From contig JADJQY010000023.1 in the NCBI GenBank assembly GCA_016712505.1, forward strand, positions 1 to 16,584: a stretch of DNA of 16,584 nucleotides, in the 5' to 3' direction. Made by a program: the position numbers and the translations under genes. Below, piece by piece: positions 1 to 7,697 of this stretch. How positions within the stretch are numbered: the first letter of the stretch is position 1; every line of letters begins with the position of its first letter. The notes beneath the pieces were generated by a model. The model saw only the letters and a list, made by a program, of their open reading frames with translations. It did no database searches and was not told the DNA's origin. The stretch is from Candidatus Eiseniibacteriota bacterium. GTDB lineage: Bacteria > Eisenbacteria > RBG-16-71-46 > CAIMUX01.

Positions 1-570
1 GCTGGTTCAGCATCGTGGCCGCCGGCGATCATGAGATCCACCCGCCCTGGGAGAACCAGGTCAGCAGCGATGGCGTCTGTACCGCCCCCGAGGCGCAGGG
101 CGTTGGACGCTGGCAAATGCTGGACCCTGGAGAAGCGCAGGATCGCGCAAGGTGGGCGACTGGGGACGATGCGGAACCTCCGGGGCGCGCGCTTGGCGCT
201 CCGTGCGCGGCCCTGGTGAACTCCGATGGTACCCAGAGGCGCTCGAAAGCCGCCGGAGCAGGTGCCCCCCCCCAAATGCACGCAGTGCACCTGGTTGATG
301 TGAGGCGAAGCGATCTCCATCGCCTCCGCTGTGGCAGTGCGGGCGAGAACGTTACTCGATCGGGAGTTCGGCGGAGGCCAGCAGGAACGTGACCGTGGAT
401 TTCGACGCGCACCTCACCTGCGTGTTGGCTGCGCAGCGCGTAGGTCGAAGCCCCGCACCGGGGCGATTCCGTTTCTGCCCTCCCGAAGTGCTTCCGTTAC
501 CGATCTGCCGTTCGCTCCAAGGGGCACAAACGATGCCCATTCCGGTCACGGCAACCCCTCGATGAGCGCC
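1..570 (-). pseudogene. beta-ketoacyl-ACP synthase (KS alpha type), N-terminal part, frame-broken and cut by the window edge
   Basis: This is the N-terminal ~190 residues of a thiolase-fold ketosynthase, which performs decarboxylative Claisen condensation on ACP-bound chains. It is seen in pieces in different minus frames. The start motif VAVTGMGIVCA lies at about 520-552. After a one-base shift in a C run comes ALREGRNGIAPVRGFDLRA (about 440-500), the usual 'LLeGrsgi..' segment. Near the edge, CASGA at 83-97 matches the nucleophile loop, with the Cys codon at 95-97. VDLMIAGGHDAE follows at about 5-40 in yet another frame and matches the 'D.mlAGG.d' strand after the active site. Spacing between motifs fits an intact-length KS, so the defects are small indels and not large deletions. 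A run of nine C (265-273) lies between motifs. The exact start is unclear. It follows the FabD-like gene closely and is probably in the same operon. Family assignment is firm; whether the gene is dead or the sequence is wrong is open. Confidence 0.75.
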
Positions 571-1592
571 GCCCGCCGCGTCGTATCTCGGCAATGTTGG
601 CCCTGTAGGCTCGAGCAACGTATTGGCGGGCGATGCTCCTCACCGAAGTCTCGTCGTAGGTAGGGGTGCCCAAGTGCCGATCGTACGGTAAGGAGCGCCC
701 GCCGAGGTTGTCGTTGGAAACCACGAGGGCCTGCCGGTTTGCGTGCCCGGAGCGGGGCCAGTATTACTCGTCCCGGCCCCAACTCAACACTACACAGTCG
801 TCGCTCGCGACCGTCCATCGCTTCTGATCCGATCCCAACAGACGGGTGCGAACATCGCGACCAATGCTGTGCGTTCGACAGCCTCCGCGAGTGGTGAGAT
901 ACTCCCCGGTGTTAGCGTCCAGGAGGCGCTGGCGCGTCCTCCCAGATGAGCCGGCACTCCGGCGGACCGATCCGGCTGCATCTCGCATGGGTGGCGAGTG
1001 GGAAACGCCCCGGCGGTGTTCAAAACGGTGCTTCCACTTCAGGAACTCTCCCTGGCCAACCTCCGGACCTCGATCACGGCGTCCGCCTTCCCGAGACCAC
1101 GATCTGATGCGAGTCGTTCACGTTCAGACGACAACCGGCCTAGTGACGCTGCTCGCACGGGCGCCCGACTTTACCGACGTCCGCCCTGAGCTGCCAACAT
1201 CATCGCGGGGTGTTCGCGACAGCCCGTCTTCGAGGATTTGACGGCGCTGTCCGACCAGCGCGTCGCAGCGTCCTATCCGATGGCACACGACGCGGCGTAC
1301 GCCGTAAACCGCCAACCGGGCTGCCCCCGCAGGCGACGCGGTGTCGCAGTTTCGGGTCACACTTCTCAGACAGCGGCGAGACCAGAGGAAACGTCCCGCA
1401 GTGCTGCGGGAAGACGGGAAGTTCCTCGGTTTGACATCGCCGTTCTCCGATTTCTACCTCTCCAGATCCACTCCGAGGACGGCGCCGCAAACGGGAAATC
1501 CGCTGCGTAGCCGGGGCACTCGCGCAGCATGGCGGGCCGGTGCCGGTTCGAGCGCCCTTTGCCCCCGGAAACAAATGGGACATAGGCCTCAT
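570..1592 (-). pseudogene. malonyl/acyl-CoA:ACP acyltransferase (FabD-like), multiply frame-broken
   Basis: Transfers a malonyl or acyl group from CoA to ACP, loading the ketosynthase system. Evidence is a set of collinear FabD motifs spread over the three minus frames. SHLFPGAKGARTGTG after the ATG at 1592 corresponds to 'FLFPGQGAQ..GMG'. CGGSPVGG, then FTAYAASCAIG (1276-1308), corresponds to the GHSLGE nucleophile elbow and the helix after it; the elbow His is read as Gly here. ALVGQRRQILEDG (about 1215-1255) matches 'lVr.RgelM'. NVNDSHQIVVSG (1090-1123) matches the 'N.p.Q.VvSG' strand. VELGPGRVILA (about 755-788) matches the C-terminal 'EvGPGkvL'. Order and spacing fit one gene of 300-340 residues. 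The end is uncertain and may abut the KS start near 560. At least four frame changes are needed. The combination of motifs makes the family call solid despite the broken frame. Confidence 0.72.
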
Positions 1593-2815
1593 GACGTCGC
1601 CTCAGGTCTTCGGCGACGGCGAGCACCGCGCAACCGGAAACCCGCCGTGCGCAGCCTCGTGTACTACCTCGGTCAGGGCGCAACCTGAGCGAGCTGCCGG
1701 TGGCCCGCTTCAACCATCTACTGGGACGTCCGTAGGGGGCGCTTTCGGCGAACCCCCGACCGCCGGCGCATAGACGCCGGGAGGAGGGAGACTGGGCTCG
1801 CGGCGGCGCCGTGTCCACGAGCCATCGCGTCGGCGTGGAGGACCAACGATCGTCGTCGACGCGAGCCGGACGCGCGGAACAAGCCGTAGCTCAGCTCCAT
1901 CGGGCTTCGTCCACGGTAGCCGCGCAGTAAACTCCGTGGACTGCCTCCGGTCACGATCCGCAGGCTTGAAGGACGCCGGAATCGCGCTGGCACATCCAGC
2001 GCCATCCACGGCAAACCCATGTTACGAATCCACTTCTGCCGGAAGGTGGGACGCCCGGATCCCTCGCCTACCGTGACCTTCTCCGCTTCCCGCTCCCGAC
2101 CGCTGAGTGATGAGGAACCGGCTCCCTCACCAAGGCATGCCGTCTCTAGCGTACCAAGGGGGAGGCCCGCCCCCAGTGACCGCGGTCCTGGAGAGCATCC
2201 GGAGATCGTCAGGCGCTGAGACTAGAAGTCGGTGAACACATCGGCACACCCACCCACGCCACGTCCACGTGTCCCAGCGACAGACTGCGGGCGCGGCATC
2301 CAAAAACCACCAGCCCGCTCACGTTGCCCGGAACAAAGGTGGTGGATGGCCCTCGCCACCGATAGTGCAGCGCGGGGCGCCACGGGGGCGTTCAGTACGG
2401 GTTTCCTGGAACTTCACCGGGACCGGTTTCTCGTGTCGCTCCTCGCCAAAGGAGGCGCTGAGATCCTCAGCGACTTCGATCGGACCGCGCGCCAGTAGTA
2501 GATTCCGAACTCGCTCCGGGGCGACGCCGAAGGGTTCCAGTACCGCTTCCCAGGCGCGACCGCGCTTTACTGGCGACGAAGCGGTCAAGACGCGGTAGGC
2601 GGAGAATGCGCTGCGACGGCAACCCCTCTTCCAGGAGTGGTCTGCGGTGCTCTACCACCAGATGCTCTGACGCGCACGACAGCCAACCGGACAGTGCGGG
2701 GCGAGAACCCTTGCGTCCCTCAAGGAGCGCGGGAACAGACCCGCTTCCGGCGTTGTACCGAACGCCGTCGCTGACGGCACTGGAGACCACCATGATCTGT
2801 CCCGTACCGCCCTGA
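1560..2815 (-). pseudogene. chain-length-factor-like ketosynthase (KS beta), no active-site Cys, multiply frame-broken
   Basis: A second ketosynthase-fold protein immediately upstream of the FabD-like gene. Motifs in order: MVVSSAVSDGV near 2793; PALLEGRKG (2707-2733), the 'aLleGrsg' segment; PRLDRFV; EPFGVAPERV; EVAEDLSASFGEE; VKFQET followed after a shift by VLNAPVA; then RGPSTTFVPGNVSGL (about 2305-2350), SLGHVDVAWVGV and LGEGAG (2117-2134). In true KS enzymes the loop after 'GP..T' carries Cys; here the aligned position is Val (codon 2332-2334), as in chain-length factors, where Cys is replaced. The C-terminal end CAVLAVAED lies near 1600-1640, next to the acyltransferase ATG at 1592. Length is close to the usual 400 residues. 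About six frame changes are needed. Because the sequence here is so disrupted, the Cys-to-Val reading needs confirmation. Pairing with the CASGA-bearing KS suggests a KS/CLF heterodimer as in type II PKS and aryl polyene systems. Confidence 0.68.
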
Positions 2816-2879
2816 ACGTTCAGGTTTATCGGTAACCCGTGCGGGTCAGAAACAACGGCGCGGACCTGGCGCCTGGCAT

Positions 2880-3845
2880 ACCCCCACTCGCGCCGCCTTC
2901 GCTTCGAAGCTCGTAGATCAGGCCCGGCCAAGCCACGCTTCTTCCACGTAGGCCAGACCAAGTCAATGCGAGAATCGGGCTTGGAAACCGCTCCTACGGA
3001 TCTCCCCTACGGGACCGCCCGAGAGGAAAAGCTCATTACCGCCGCAGGCTCCGTCTCGCCCGACCGCGGTTGCCCGTCGGCCCGTGAAGGTCTCGACTCG
3101 GTGGTGCCGTGTTCGCGTTGTGCTGAAGTTCAGCCCTCAGCATCCACTGCAATCGGCTTAAGCCGGACAACACCCAGGGACGAGGCAGTGCGCATGCAGT
3201 ACTCATCTCAGGCGCGCGCAGAGCATGAAACCGCTTGTGCGTCGGCACACCAGGGCGGTCCCAGCGGGGCCGGTAAGGACCGGTCCAAGACCGGTAGCTG
3301 CTCTCTCGGCGGAAAGGATCCGGTACCTCAGACTCACGGGTCGCCATGCCGCGACACGAGCAGATCGCATCCGTCATAGGTCATCCGCTGGGCCTGGAGG
3401 TACGCCAAACGAAGTATGTCGGGTCCCAGGCGGGCGGAGAGTGCGTCCTGTGCTTCGGGTCCGACGATGGCGACCTGTGCGTGCCGATCCGTATCGTCCG
3501 TGACCGACAGGCCGGCACGGTGATGTTCGCGACCGTCGCAGCGAACGCCGCGGCATCACCGAAGTCCTCGGCAAGCAGACGGTACCCTGCCTCCGTGCGC
3601 AGCAGCCAAATGATCTCCTGGACATCACCCTTATCTCCGAGTATCAGCGTGTGCAGCACGTCCCCGACCGCCATGTCCCGCACGTTTCCGGCGACACACC
3701 GCGCGAGGTCTGAAACCTCGATGCTTCAGGCGAACTGCGGCGTGCAGGTCTGCGACAGATCAAGTACCACCAGCCCCTGACGCCCGCAAGAGAGCTGTTC
3801 GGCAGTTGTCGGCGCGCCGTGGGGGCTGGCGCCGGCGGATGGAAA
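2880..3845 (-). pseudogene. GcvT-like (aminomethyltransferase/YgfZ superfamily) folate-binding protein, multiply frame-broken
   Basis: Recovered from three minus frames. GLVVLDLSQ (about 3735-3765) resembles the GcvT 'aglfDlS' strand. RDMAVGDVLHTLILGDKGD (about 3630-3690) fits 'v..l..G...yt.lLn..Ggi..D', followed by IIWLLRTEAGYRLLAED. AQVAIVGPEAQDAL (3439-3480) fits 'a.iavqGP.a...L', and LLVSRHGDP (about 3330-3360) precedes the expected GEDGYE position, where a stop appears. The C-terminal half has LSRLQWMLRAEL, then TFTGRRATAVG and ELFLSGGPVGEIRRSGF, matching the C-terminal barrel 'p....g..vG.vtsg.fsp', and LGLAYVEEAWLGR after an in-frame stop. Total span (~320 residues) is normal for the family. 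These proteins bind folates and act in C1 or demethylation chemistry; the role in an acyl-chain cluster is not known to me. Placement between ACP and the KS pair is unusual. Confidence 0.65.
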
Positions 3846-4148
3846 TCAGGTGAGGGCTGCGCCACCCCTGATGCGCTAGAATGAAATCGACGATAGTGTT
3901 TACCGAGCGGAACAGGGCCATGTCGCCATCAACGATTTCGAGGCCAAATCGAACTTCGAGGGTCGCCACGATCCCCAGGGCATCCACGGAGTCAAGACCG
4001 AGGCCCGACCCAAAGAGCGGCGCGTCGAGTCCGATCTGCGCCGGATCAATCTCCAAACGAAGCCCATCCACGGACACTGCCTGACGCGCTGGGTGATGTC
4101 CTCACGTTGCGAGACGTATCGTGCGATCGTGTCTTTGGCATCTGGCAT
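3846..4148 (-). pseudogene. acyl carrier protein, one or two frame breaks
   Basis: Small four-helix carrier that holds the growing chain on a phosphopantetheine arm attached to Ser. The ATG at 4148 is preceded by AGGAG at 4156-4160. The N-terminal helix (MPDAKDTIARYVSQ..) is in one frame. Restoring one G near 4083 (AGGCA to AGGGCA) joins it to a frame reading FGSGLGLDSVDALGIVATLE, whose DSVD holds the modified Ser, in the usual 'D..LG.DSld.ve' context. The last helix is SVNTIVDFILAHQ. Read without further change the frame continues to about 3760; removing one G from the GGGG just after AHQ ends the protein at a TGA at 3846-3848, giving ~100 residues, the normal ACP length, so I chose that end. 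It sits about 30 bp after the FabG end and just before the GcvT-like gene. The ACP identity is clear. Confidence 0.85.
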
Positions 4149-4180
4149 ACACTATCTCCTCGCCCTTTTCTGGGGCTGGG

Positions 4181-4927
4181 TCACATGCCGCCGGTCACCT
4201 CGATACTCGATGCCGGTCACATGCGAGGCAGCATCCGAGGTTAGGAAACGCACCACAGACGCCACTTCGTCCGGACGACCCCAACGCCCCAGCGGACAGT
4301 GGGCGGTTACGTCGGAGCGGACTGCGAGCGGGAGCGCAGCGGTCATGTCGGTGTCGACGAAACCAACGACAACGGCGTTCACCGCACGTTATATCGTCCC
4401 AACTCGTGAGACAGTGAGCGCGTGAGGCCCAGCACTCCGGCCTTGGCGGCGCCATGGTGCGTTTGACCCAGGCGACCGCGGGTCGCAGTGAGCGAGGATA
4501 CGTTGACTACGCTTCCGCGTCGTGCGGCAACCATCGGCCTGCTCGCGTGCTTGCAGCAATGGAACACGCTGTCGAGGTTGACCGCCAGGATCTCATCCCA
4601 AGTCGAGGCCTGCATCAGGGCCATCGGGACATCGCGGATCGCGCCCGCGTTGTTGATAAGGTGATCAATCCGCCCCCAACGTGCTAGCGCAGCCCTCACC
4701 ATGTGCCGAGACACCTGTGGATCCTGGACCAGGCCCTTGACCACGATCAGCCGATCGTCGGGAAGTGCAGCCTCCTGCAGGAGCGAGTCCAGAGCGTGGT
4801 CGTTTGCGGCGTAGTTCAGCACCAAGCGAGCACCCGCAGCCGCGTATGACAGCGCAGTGGCGCGGCCGATGCCGCGTGTGGCCCCAGTGAGCAGAACAAC
4901 TTGGTTCTTCTCAGCCAACGGGGTCAC
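4181..4927 (-). pseudogene. fabG: 3-oxoacyl-ACP reductase, FabG-type SDR, frame-broken, catalytic Tyr replaced by His
   Basis: Classical short-chain dehydrogenase that would reduce the beta-keto group on ACP with NADPH. Visible motifs: TGATRGIG (cofactor Gly-rich loop), INNAG, the conserved Asn in VNLDS, and catalytic Ser in VNVSS. The expected YxxxK reads HGAAK: codon 4454-4456 is CAT, so the catalytic Tyr is His while Lys is kept. The frame breaks after GRYNVR near 4385, where restoring one G (CGGTG to CGGGTG) continues into VNAVVVGFVDTDM and GRWGRPDEVASVVRFLTSDAA. A second shift near 4205 recovers the family end VTGGM with a stop at 4181. Corrected length ~248 residues is normal. The start is GTG at 4927, overlapping the FabZ stop as GTGA, so the two are probably translationally coupled. 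If the Tyr change is real the enzyme is likely inactive or altered. Confidence 0.9.
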
Positions 4928-5397
4928 GGATGCTCTTCCGACGTCGCCACTCGCAACAGTGCCCCAAACGTGCCAGACGCGATCAGTGCGGCTCCGACAT
5001 GCGCGTCGACCTTGTAGTGAACCAGTGCATTCTCCTGACGCACCAGGCGAGCCCGTAGGAGGATCTGGTCTCCCGGAACGGCCGGGCGATGAAACTTCAG
5101 GTTTGCGGAGACGAGGAAGCTTTCCCGGTAGGCGGTTCGATCGGGAGCTGTGGCGTCCTCGGGCGTCCCCATGAAGTAGCCGGATTGCGCCATCGACTCC
5201 ATGAGGAGCGAGCCCGGATAGACCGCCTTCTCGGGGAAGTGGCCCACAAAGCTCGGGTCCGAGAAGGTGATGTGCTTGAGGGCGATACATCCGCCGGGAA
5301 ACACCGAGATGACACGATCGATCAGCAGATAAGGATGCCGAAGCGGGAGGAGCGCCCGAATCGCGTCCGCATCCAATGGCACTACCGAGTCCGACAA
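4924..5397 (-). CDS. fabZ: 3-hydroxyacyl-ACP dehydratase, FabZ-type hotdog protein
   Basis: An intact 157-residue hotdog-fold dehydratase that removes water from 3-hydroxyacyl-ACP to give the trans-2-enoyl chain. It shows IRALLPLRHPYLLIDRV, the family 'lLPhr.PflliDrv', and the active-site helix FVGHFPEKAVYPGSLLMESM with the catalytic His (GHFP) and the acidic residue (Glu in MES) at the usual spacing. The middle KFHRPAVPGDQILLRARL matches 'kFr.pv.PGDqL.l...'. It is one of only two genes in the left operon with no frame defect. It begins about 40 bp after the HprK-like gene ends and overlaps the ketoreductase start by four bases (GTGA). In this setting it more likely serves a dedicated KS/CLF system than bulk fatty acid synthesis. 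Confidence 0.95.
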   Translation of the reverse strand: MSDSVVPLDADAIRALLPLRHPYLLIDRVISVFPGGCIALKHITFSDPSFVGHFPEKAVYPGSLLMESMAQSGYFMGTPEDATAPDRTAYRESFLVSANLKFHRPAVPGDQILLRARLVRQENALVHYKVDAHVGAALIASGTFGALLRVATSEEHP

Positions 5398-5435
5398 AAA
5401 TTCCTCCGTTCGGCAAGCACTGCGCGCTCAGCCGC

Positions 5436-6250
5436 TCAAGTTGGGTTGCCGGCCGGTACGGTCTCGAGCAAACTCGGAAGGACGAGGTCGCCCACGGATG
5501 GGTGGACCGCATACCCGCGAGAACCGCGCAGCGCGCGAGCGCAGGTATCCACGAGGGTCGCTTCGCCGGCCTGGAGGGGGATGGTGCACGCCAGGGCCAT
5601 GGCAATCAGCTCCGCCGAGCTGACCGGCCTGAAGCCTGGTGCCTTCGGCTCTCGCTCCTCCAGCGCCACTGCCACGCGCAGGGTGCCTCGTAGGCGGGCG
5701 CGGGAGCAAGATGCCCAACCCGATACCGCCACACGGGCACGACGGAGTCCCGGTACACGCTGCCGATCCGCGCGCGGGCCACTAGCGGATGCTTGGCTGT
5801 CCACAGGGGCACCGCGCGGTTCACCGGCAGCAGGCGGCCATTGCGGACCATGGCGCACCACCCAGCGAGCAAGTCGGGTGCGGGCTGTAAAGTTCGCACG
5901 ATCTCCGCGCGGGTCTGCGCGGCTCCTCCCAAGAGCAAGAAGCCGACTCCTTTCCACACTCCTGCGACGGCGTGCACGGCCAGTGCACCGGGACTGTTGG
6001 CCCGCGCACTCGATACGGCGTGTGTGTCTATAGCGCGCACCACCGACGGATAGTAGGCCGTGATACAGAGTGGGCGGTCGCCGACCTCTACCACGTGCAG
6101 CCGATTTGGTCGCAGGTGCCGATCCGTCCGGACGCTATACGTAACCTCCGCAGGGTCGTCCTCGGTTGGACGGCGAAGAACAGGCGACCGAGATCCGCCA
6201 GCGCCTTGGAATCGTTCGATCGAATGCAAAGCGTCGACGTGGCCAGGCAC
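5436..6250 (-). pseudogene. HprK-related protein with degenerate P-loop (probable pseudokinase), one frame break
   Basis: Begins at GTG 6250, 19 bp after the PqqD-like stop. A core of VHAVAGVWKGVGFLLLGGAAQTRAEIV aligns without gaps to the plus-strand HprK-like protein of this window (FHAAAVSRGGKVVLLVGG plus Walker A), but the Walker A GxxxxGK[ST] position reads GGAAQTRAE, so neither the Lys nor the Ser/Thr is present. No alternative frame restores it. The frame breaks near 5690: adding one G (GAGGC to GAGGGC) joins PAYE to GTLRVAVALEEREPKAPGF and a C-terminal half ending at 5436, for ~270 residues in total, similar to the plus-strand relative. HprK-like proteins next to PqqD-like proteins are known from peptide-modification loci. 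Here it probably does not hydrolyse ATP and may act as a binding partner. Family assignment rests mainly on the alignment to its neighbour and on the PqqD context. Confidence 0.6.
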
Positions 6251-6271
6251 ACGCGCAACTGACTTTCTGCG

Positions 6272-6565
6272 CTAGGACACATCGCAGATGATCAAGCCGT
6301 GCGACATCAACTCACGCAGGGCGACGCGGACATCTTCCTCGACCCTCGCGCGTGGAGTCTCAGGATACAGCGCAAAGACCGCGTCGACCAGCGCCTCTAC
6401 TGTCGTCGCTGAATCGCAGTGCAGCCAGACAATCGCCGCGGCCGTGTTCAAGTGGAGACTAAGCGCCTGTTCCTCATCATAGACCACCAACTCATCGTCA
6501 AACTGCTGAACGACCACGCGCGGGTTAGCCACGGGGCGAGCGGTCAGCGAGATATCCTGGTTCAC
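6272..6565 (-). CDS. PqqD-family protein (RiPP recognition element-like)
   Basis: An intact 97-residue protein. It shows the PqqD pattern: an N-terminal beta stretch with VVVQQFDDELVVYDEEQ, then ALSLHLNTAAAIVWLHCD (family 'l.LN..aa.iW.l.dG..t'), a Val/Glu-rich helix ending in EEDVRVALRELMSHGLI. PqqD-type domains bind leader peptides or partner proteins of maturation enzymes; in many loci they sit next to HprK-like kinases. The GTG start at 6565 has AAAGGAG five bases upstream (6570-6576). The next gene, the HprK-like protein, starts 19 bp downstream, so the two are probably co-translated. No radical-SAM or cyclase partner is visible in this window. The fold call is good; the client is unknown. 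Confidence 0.85.
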   Translation of the reverse strand: MNQDISLTARPVANPRVVVQQFDDELVVYDEEQALSLHLNTAAAIVWLHCDSATTVEALVDAVFALYPETPRARVEEDVRVALRELMSHGLIICDVS

Positions 6566-6580
6566 GGCAACTCCTTTCGC

Positions 6581-6610
6581 CTCGCGCGGCGCTGCCAGGC
6601 GGCGCGCGAG
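6581..6610. other. strong GC-rich inverted repeat between the secreted-protein gene and the PqqD-like gene
   Basis: Twelve-base arms at 6581-6592 and 6599-6610 pair with one mismatch around a six-base loop. It lies immediately before the PqqD-like gene's ribosome binding site in the minus-strand transcript. No T-run follows on either strand, so it is not a classical terminator. It may be an attenuator or an mRNA end-stabilising hairpin that lets the first gene be made in larger amounts. Confidence 0.6.
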
Positions 6611-6640
6611 GCGGTTGCTAAACCCGAGTAATGCCCTGCT

Positions 6641-7338
6641 CTACCTCAGCGGGAGGTGCTGACAAGATCGGCACGAGGTTCGATCTGAACTCTCCGTGAT
6701 GATCGTGGGAGAACCGGAAATGGCCGCGAACATCGAAAGGTCATTGTCCCTGATGGTGCACTTGTCCCCATCGCTGTTCTGCACTGGTACCCCGCCACTT
6801 TGCCCCACTGAGCCGGGACCGGCGCCGCAGGATCGAGCCCAGCTGCACCTCGATGTCTGGGAGTGGGGTGTAGACGCCGGTCAGCAAGTTGAGCTCACCG
6901 ACGACGGTGTTGGCTGCGAAGGTGGCTGAGAGCTGACCGCAGTTCAGGCCCGCAGGCTGGAGGGGGTTGTTGCTCACCGATTGCAGCGCGCCTGTGATCA
7001 AGACCGTGGCGACGTTGGGGCTTCCACTGGCCACCAAAGACACCGTGCCCGCGACGTTGAAGTTCACATCAATTGGTTGGTGGCCGGTGATGGCAAACCG
7101 AAGCGCAATCGGAGCCGCGTTGAGAGAGTAGTGGGCGGGCAGTGTGACATCAAACACCGGGCCGGGGAGACATGTATTGCGAGCCGGCGTAGGCGCGCAC
7201 GGCCGGGGTCGAATAGACGAGGACCCCAGCGCCGAGCGCCAGGCAACCTTTGATGAACGTTCTCCGAGCCGTGGCCATATTGCGACGAACATCGTCATCG
7301 GGTCGGAGCCTGGGGTCTCCGTGATCGGGGTCCTTCAT
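6641..7338 (-). pseudogene. Tat-signal secreted protein, first gene of the minus operon, frame-broken
   Basis: The protein begins with a hydrophilic stretch and a twin-arginine signal, ARRTFIKGCLALGAG, followed by a hydrophobic core and an AxA-like cleavage region (VRAYA). Of two ATGs (7344, 7338) I prefer 7338 because GGAGG at 7345-7349 is six bases before it but directly abuts the other. The frame breaks near 7160: removing one C from a C run joins QYMSP to GPVFDVTLPAHYSLNAAP and a beta-rich body (IDVNFNVAGTVSLVASG, VGELNLLTGVYTPLPDIEVQLG). Near 6800 a further shift gives a plausible tail with CGAGPGSVGQSGG and a stop at 6641; without it translation stops at 6741. About 230 residues. I do not recognise the family. 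A Tat signal implies export after folding. As promoter-proximal gene it may be the most highly expressed member. Confidence 0.65.
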
Positions 7339-7344
7339 ACTCAT

Positions 7345-7697
7345 CCTCCATCCTTGCCACGAGAGTGATGAATGTTGCGGTAGCGCACGCTACCGCCGCG
7401 GGTGCCCATTGAAGAGGGGGGTCTCTCGGGAGCGCCGCCGATCGGTTCAGCGCGGAAGAAGCTATGCGCGACCCGGTGTGGAGTCAACCGGATTACGAAG
7501 CGCGGCTACGAATATGCTTCCGATTGATCCAATCAGGACATGGCCCGTAGCCAGAGCGTGGGCAGTAGGATCGCTTATGGGAGATCCAAGGTGCAGGACT
7601 GTGTGCCAGGCGAATCGCCGGGGCAAACGGGCGATGGGGGTGCGGGACAGCCAAGTCTACTGGACTTGCGTCCACGCAATAGGCAGAATTCTCCGAC
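7345..7697. promoter_or_regulatory. divergent intergenic region between the minus operon and the HprK-like/glycosyltransferase genes
   Basis: No convincing gene is seen here. It must hold the promoters for both directions. The clearest element is the palindrome at 7377-7396. A small inverted repeat (GATTG-atc-CAATC) lies near 7515-7530. I could not identify convincing -35/-10 pairs. Confidence 0.5.
7377..7396. promoter_or_regulatory. 20-bp palindrome, probable operator upstream of the minus operon
   Basis: Nine-base arms GCGGTAGCG (7377-7385) and CGCTACCGC (7388-7396) are exact reverse complements around a two-base centre. It ends 28 bp upstream of the GGAGG ribosome binding site of the Tat-signal gene, where an operator for a dimeric repressor or activator would be expected; it could also form a hairpin in the 5' leader. 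No regulator gene is directly adjacent; the only one in the window is the TetR-family gene at the far right, whose own inverted repeat has a different sequence. Confidence 0.6.

Noticed and set aside
1..3750. Region read as intergenic or as a repeat/mobile element
   Set aside because: No inverted-repeat ends or transposase motifs; instead collinear KS, FabD, KS and GcvT motifs explain it.
4379..5605. 408-residue minus frame read as one protein
   Set aside because: Only the part from GTG 4927 matches the SDR reductase; the upstream part runs out of frame through the FabZ gene and has no motifs.
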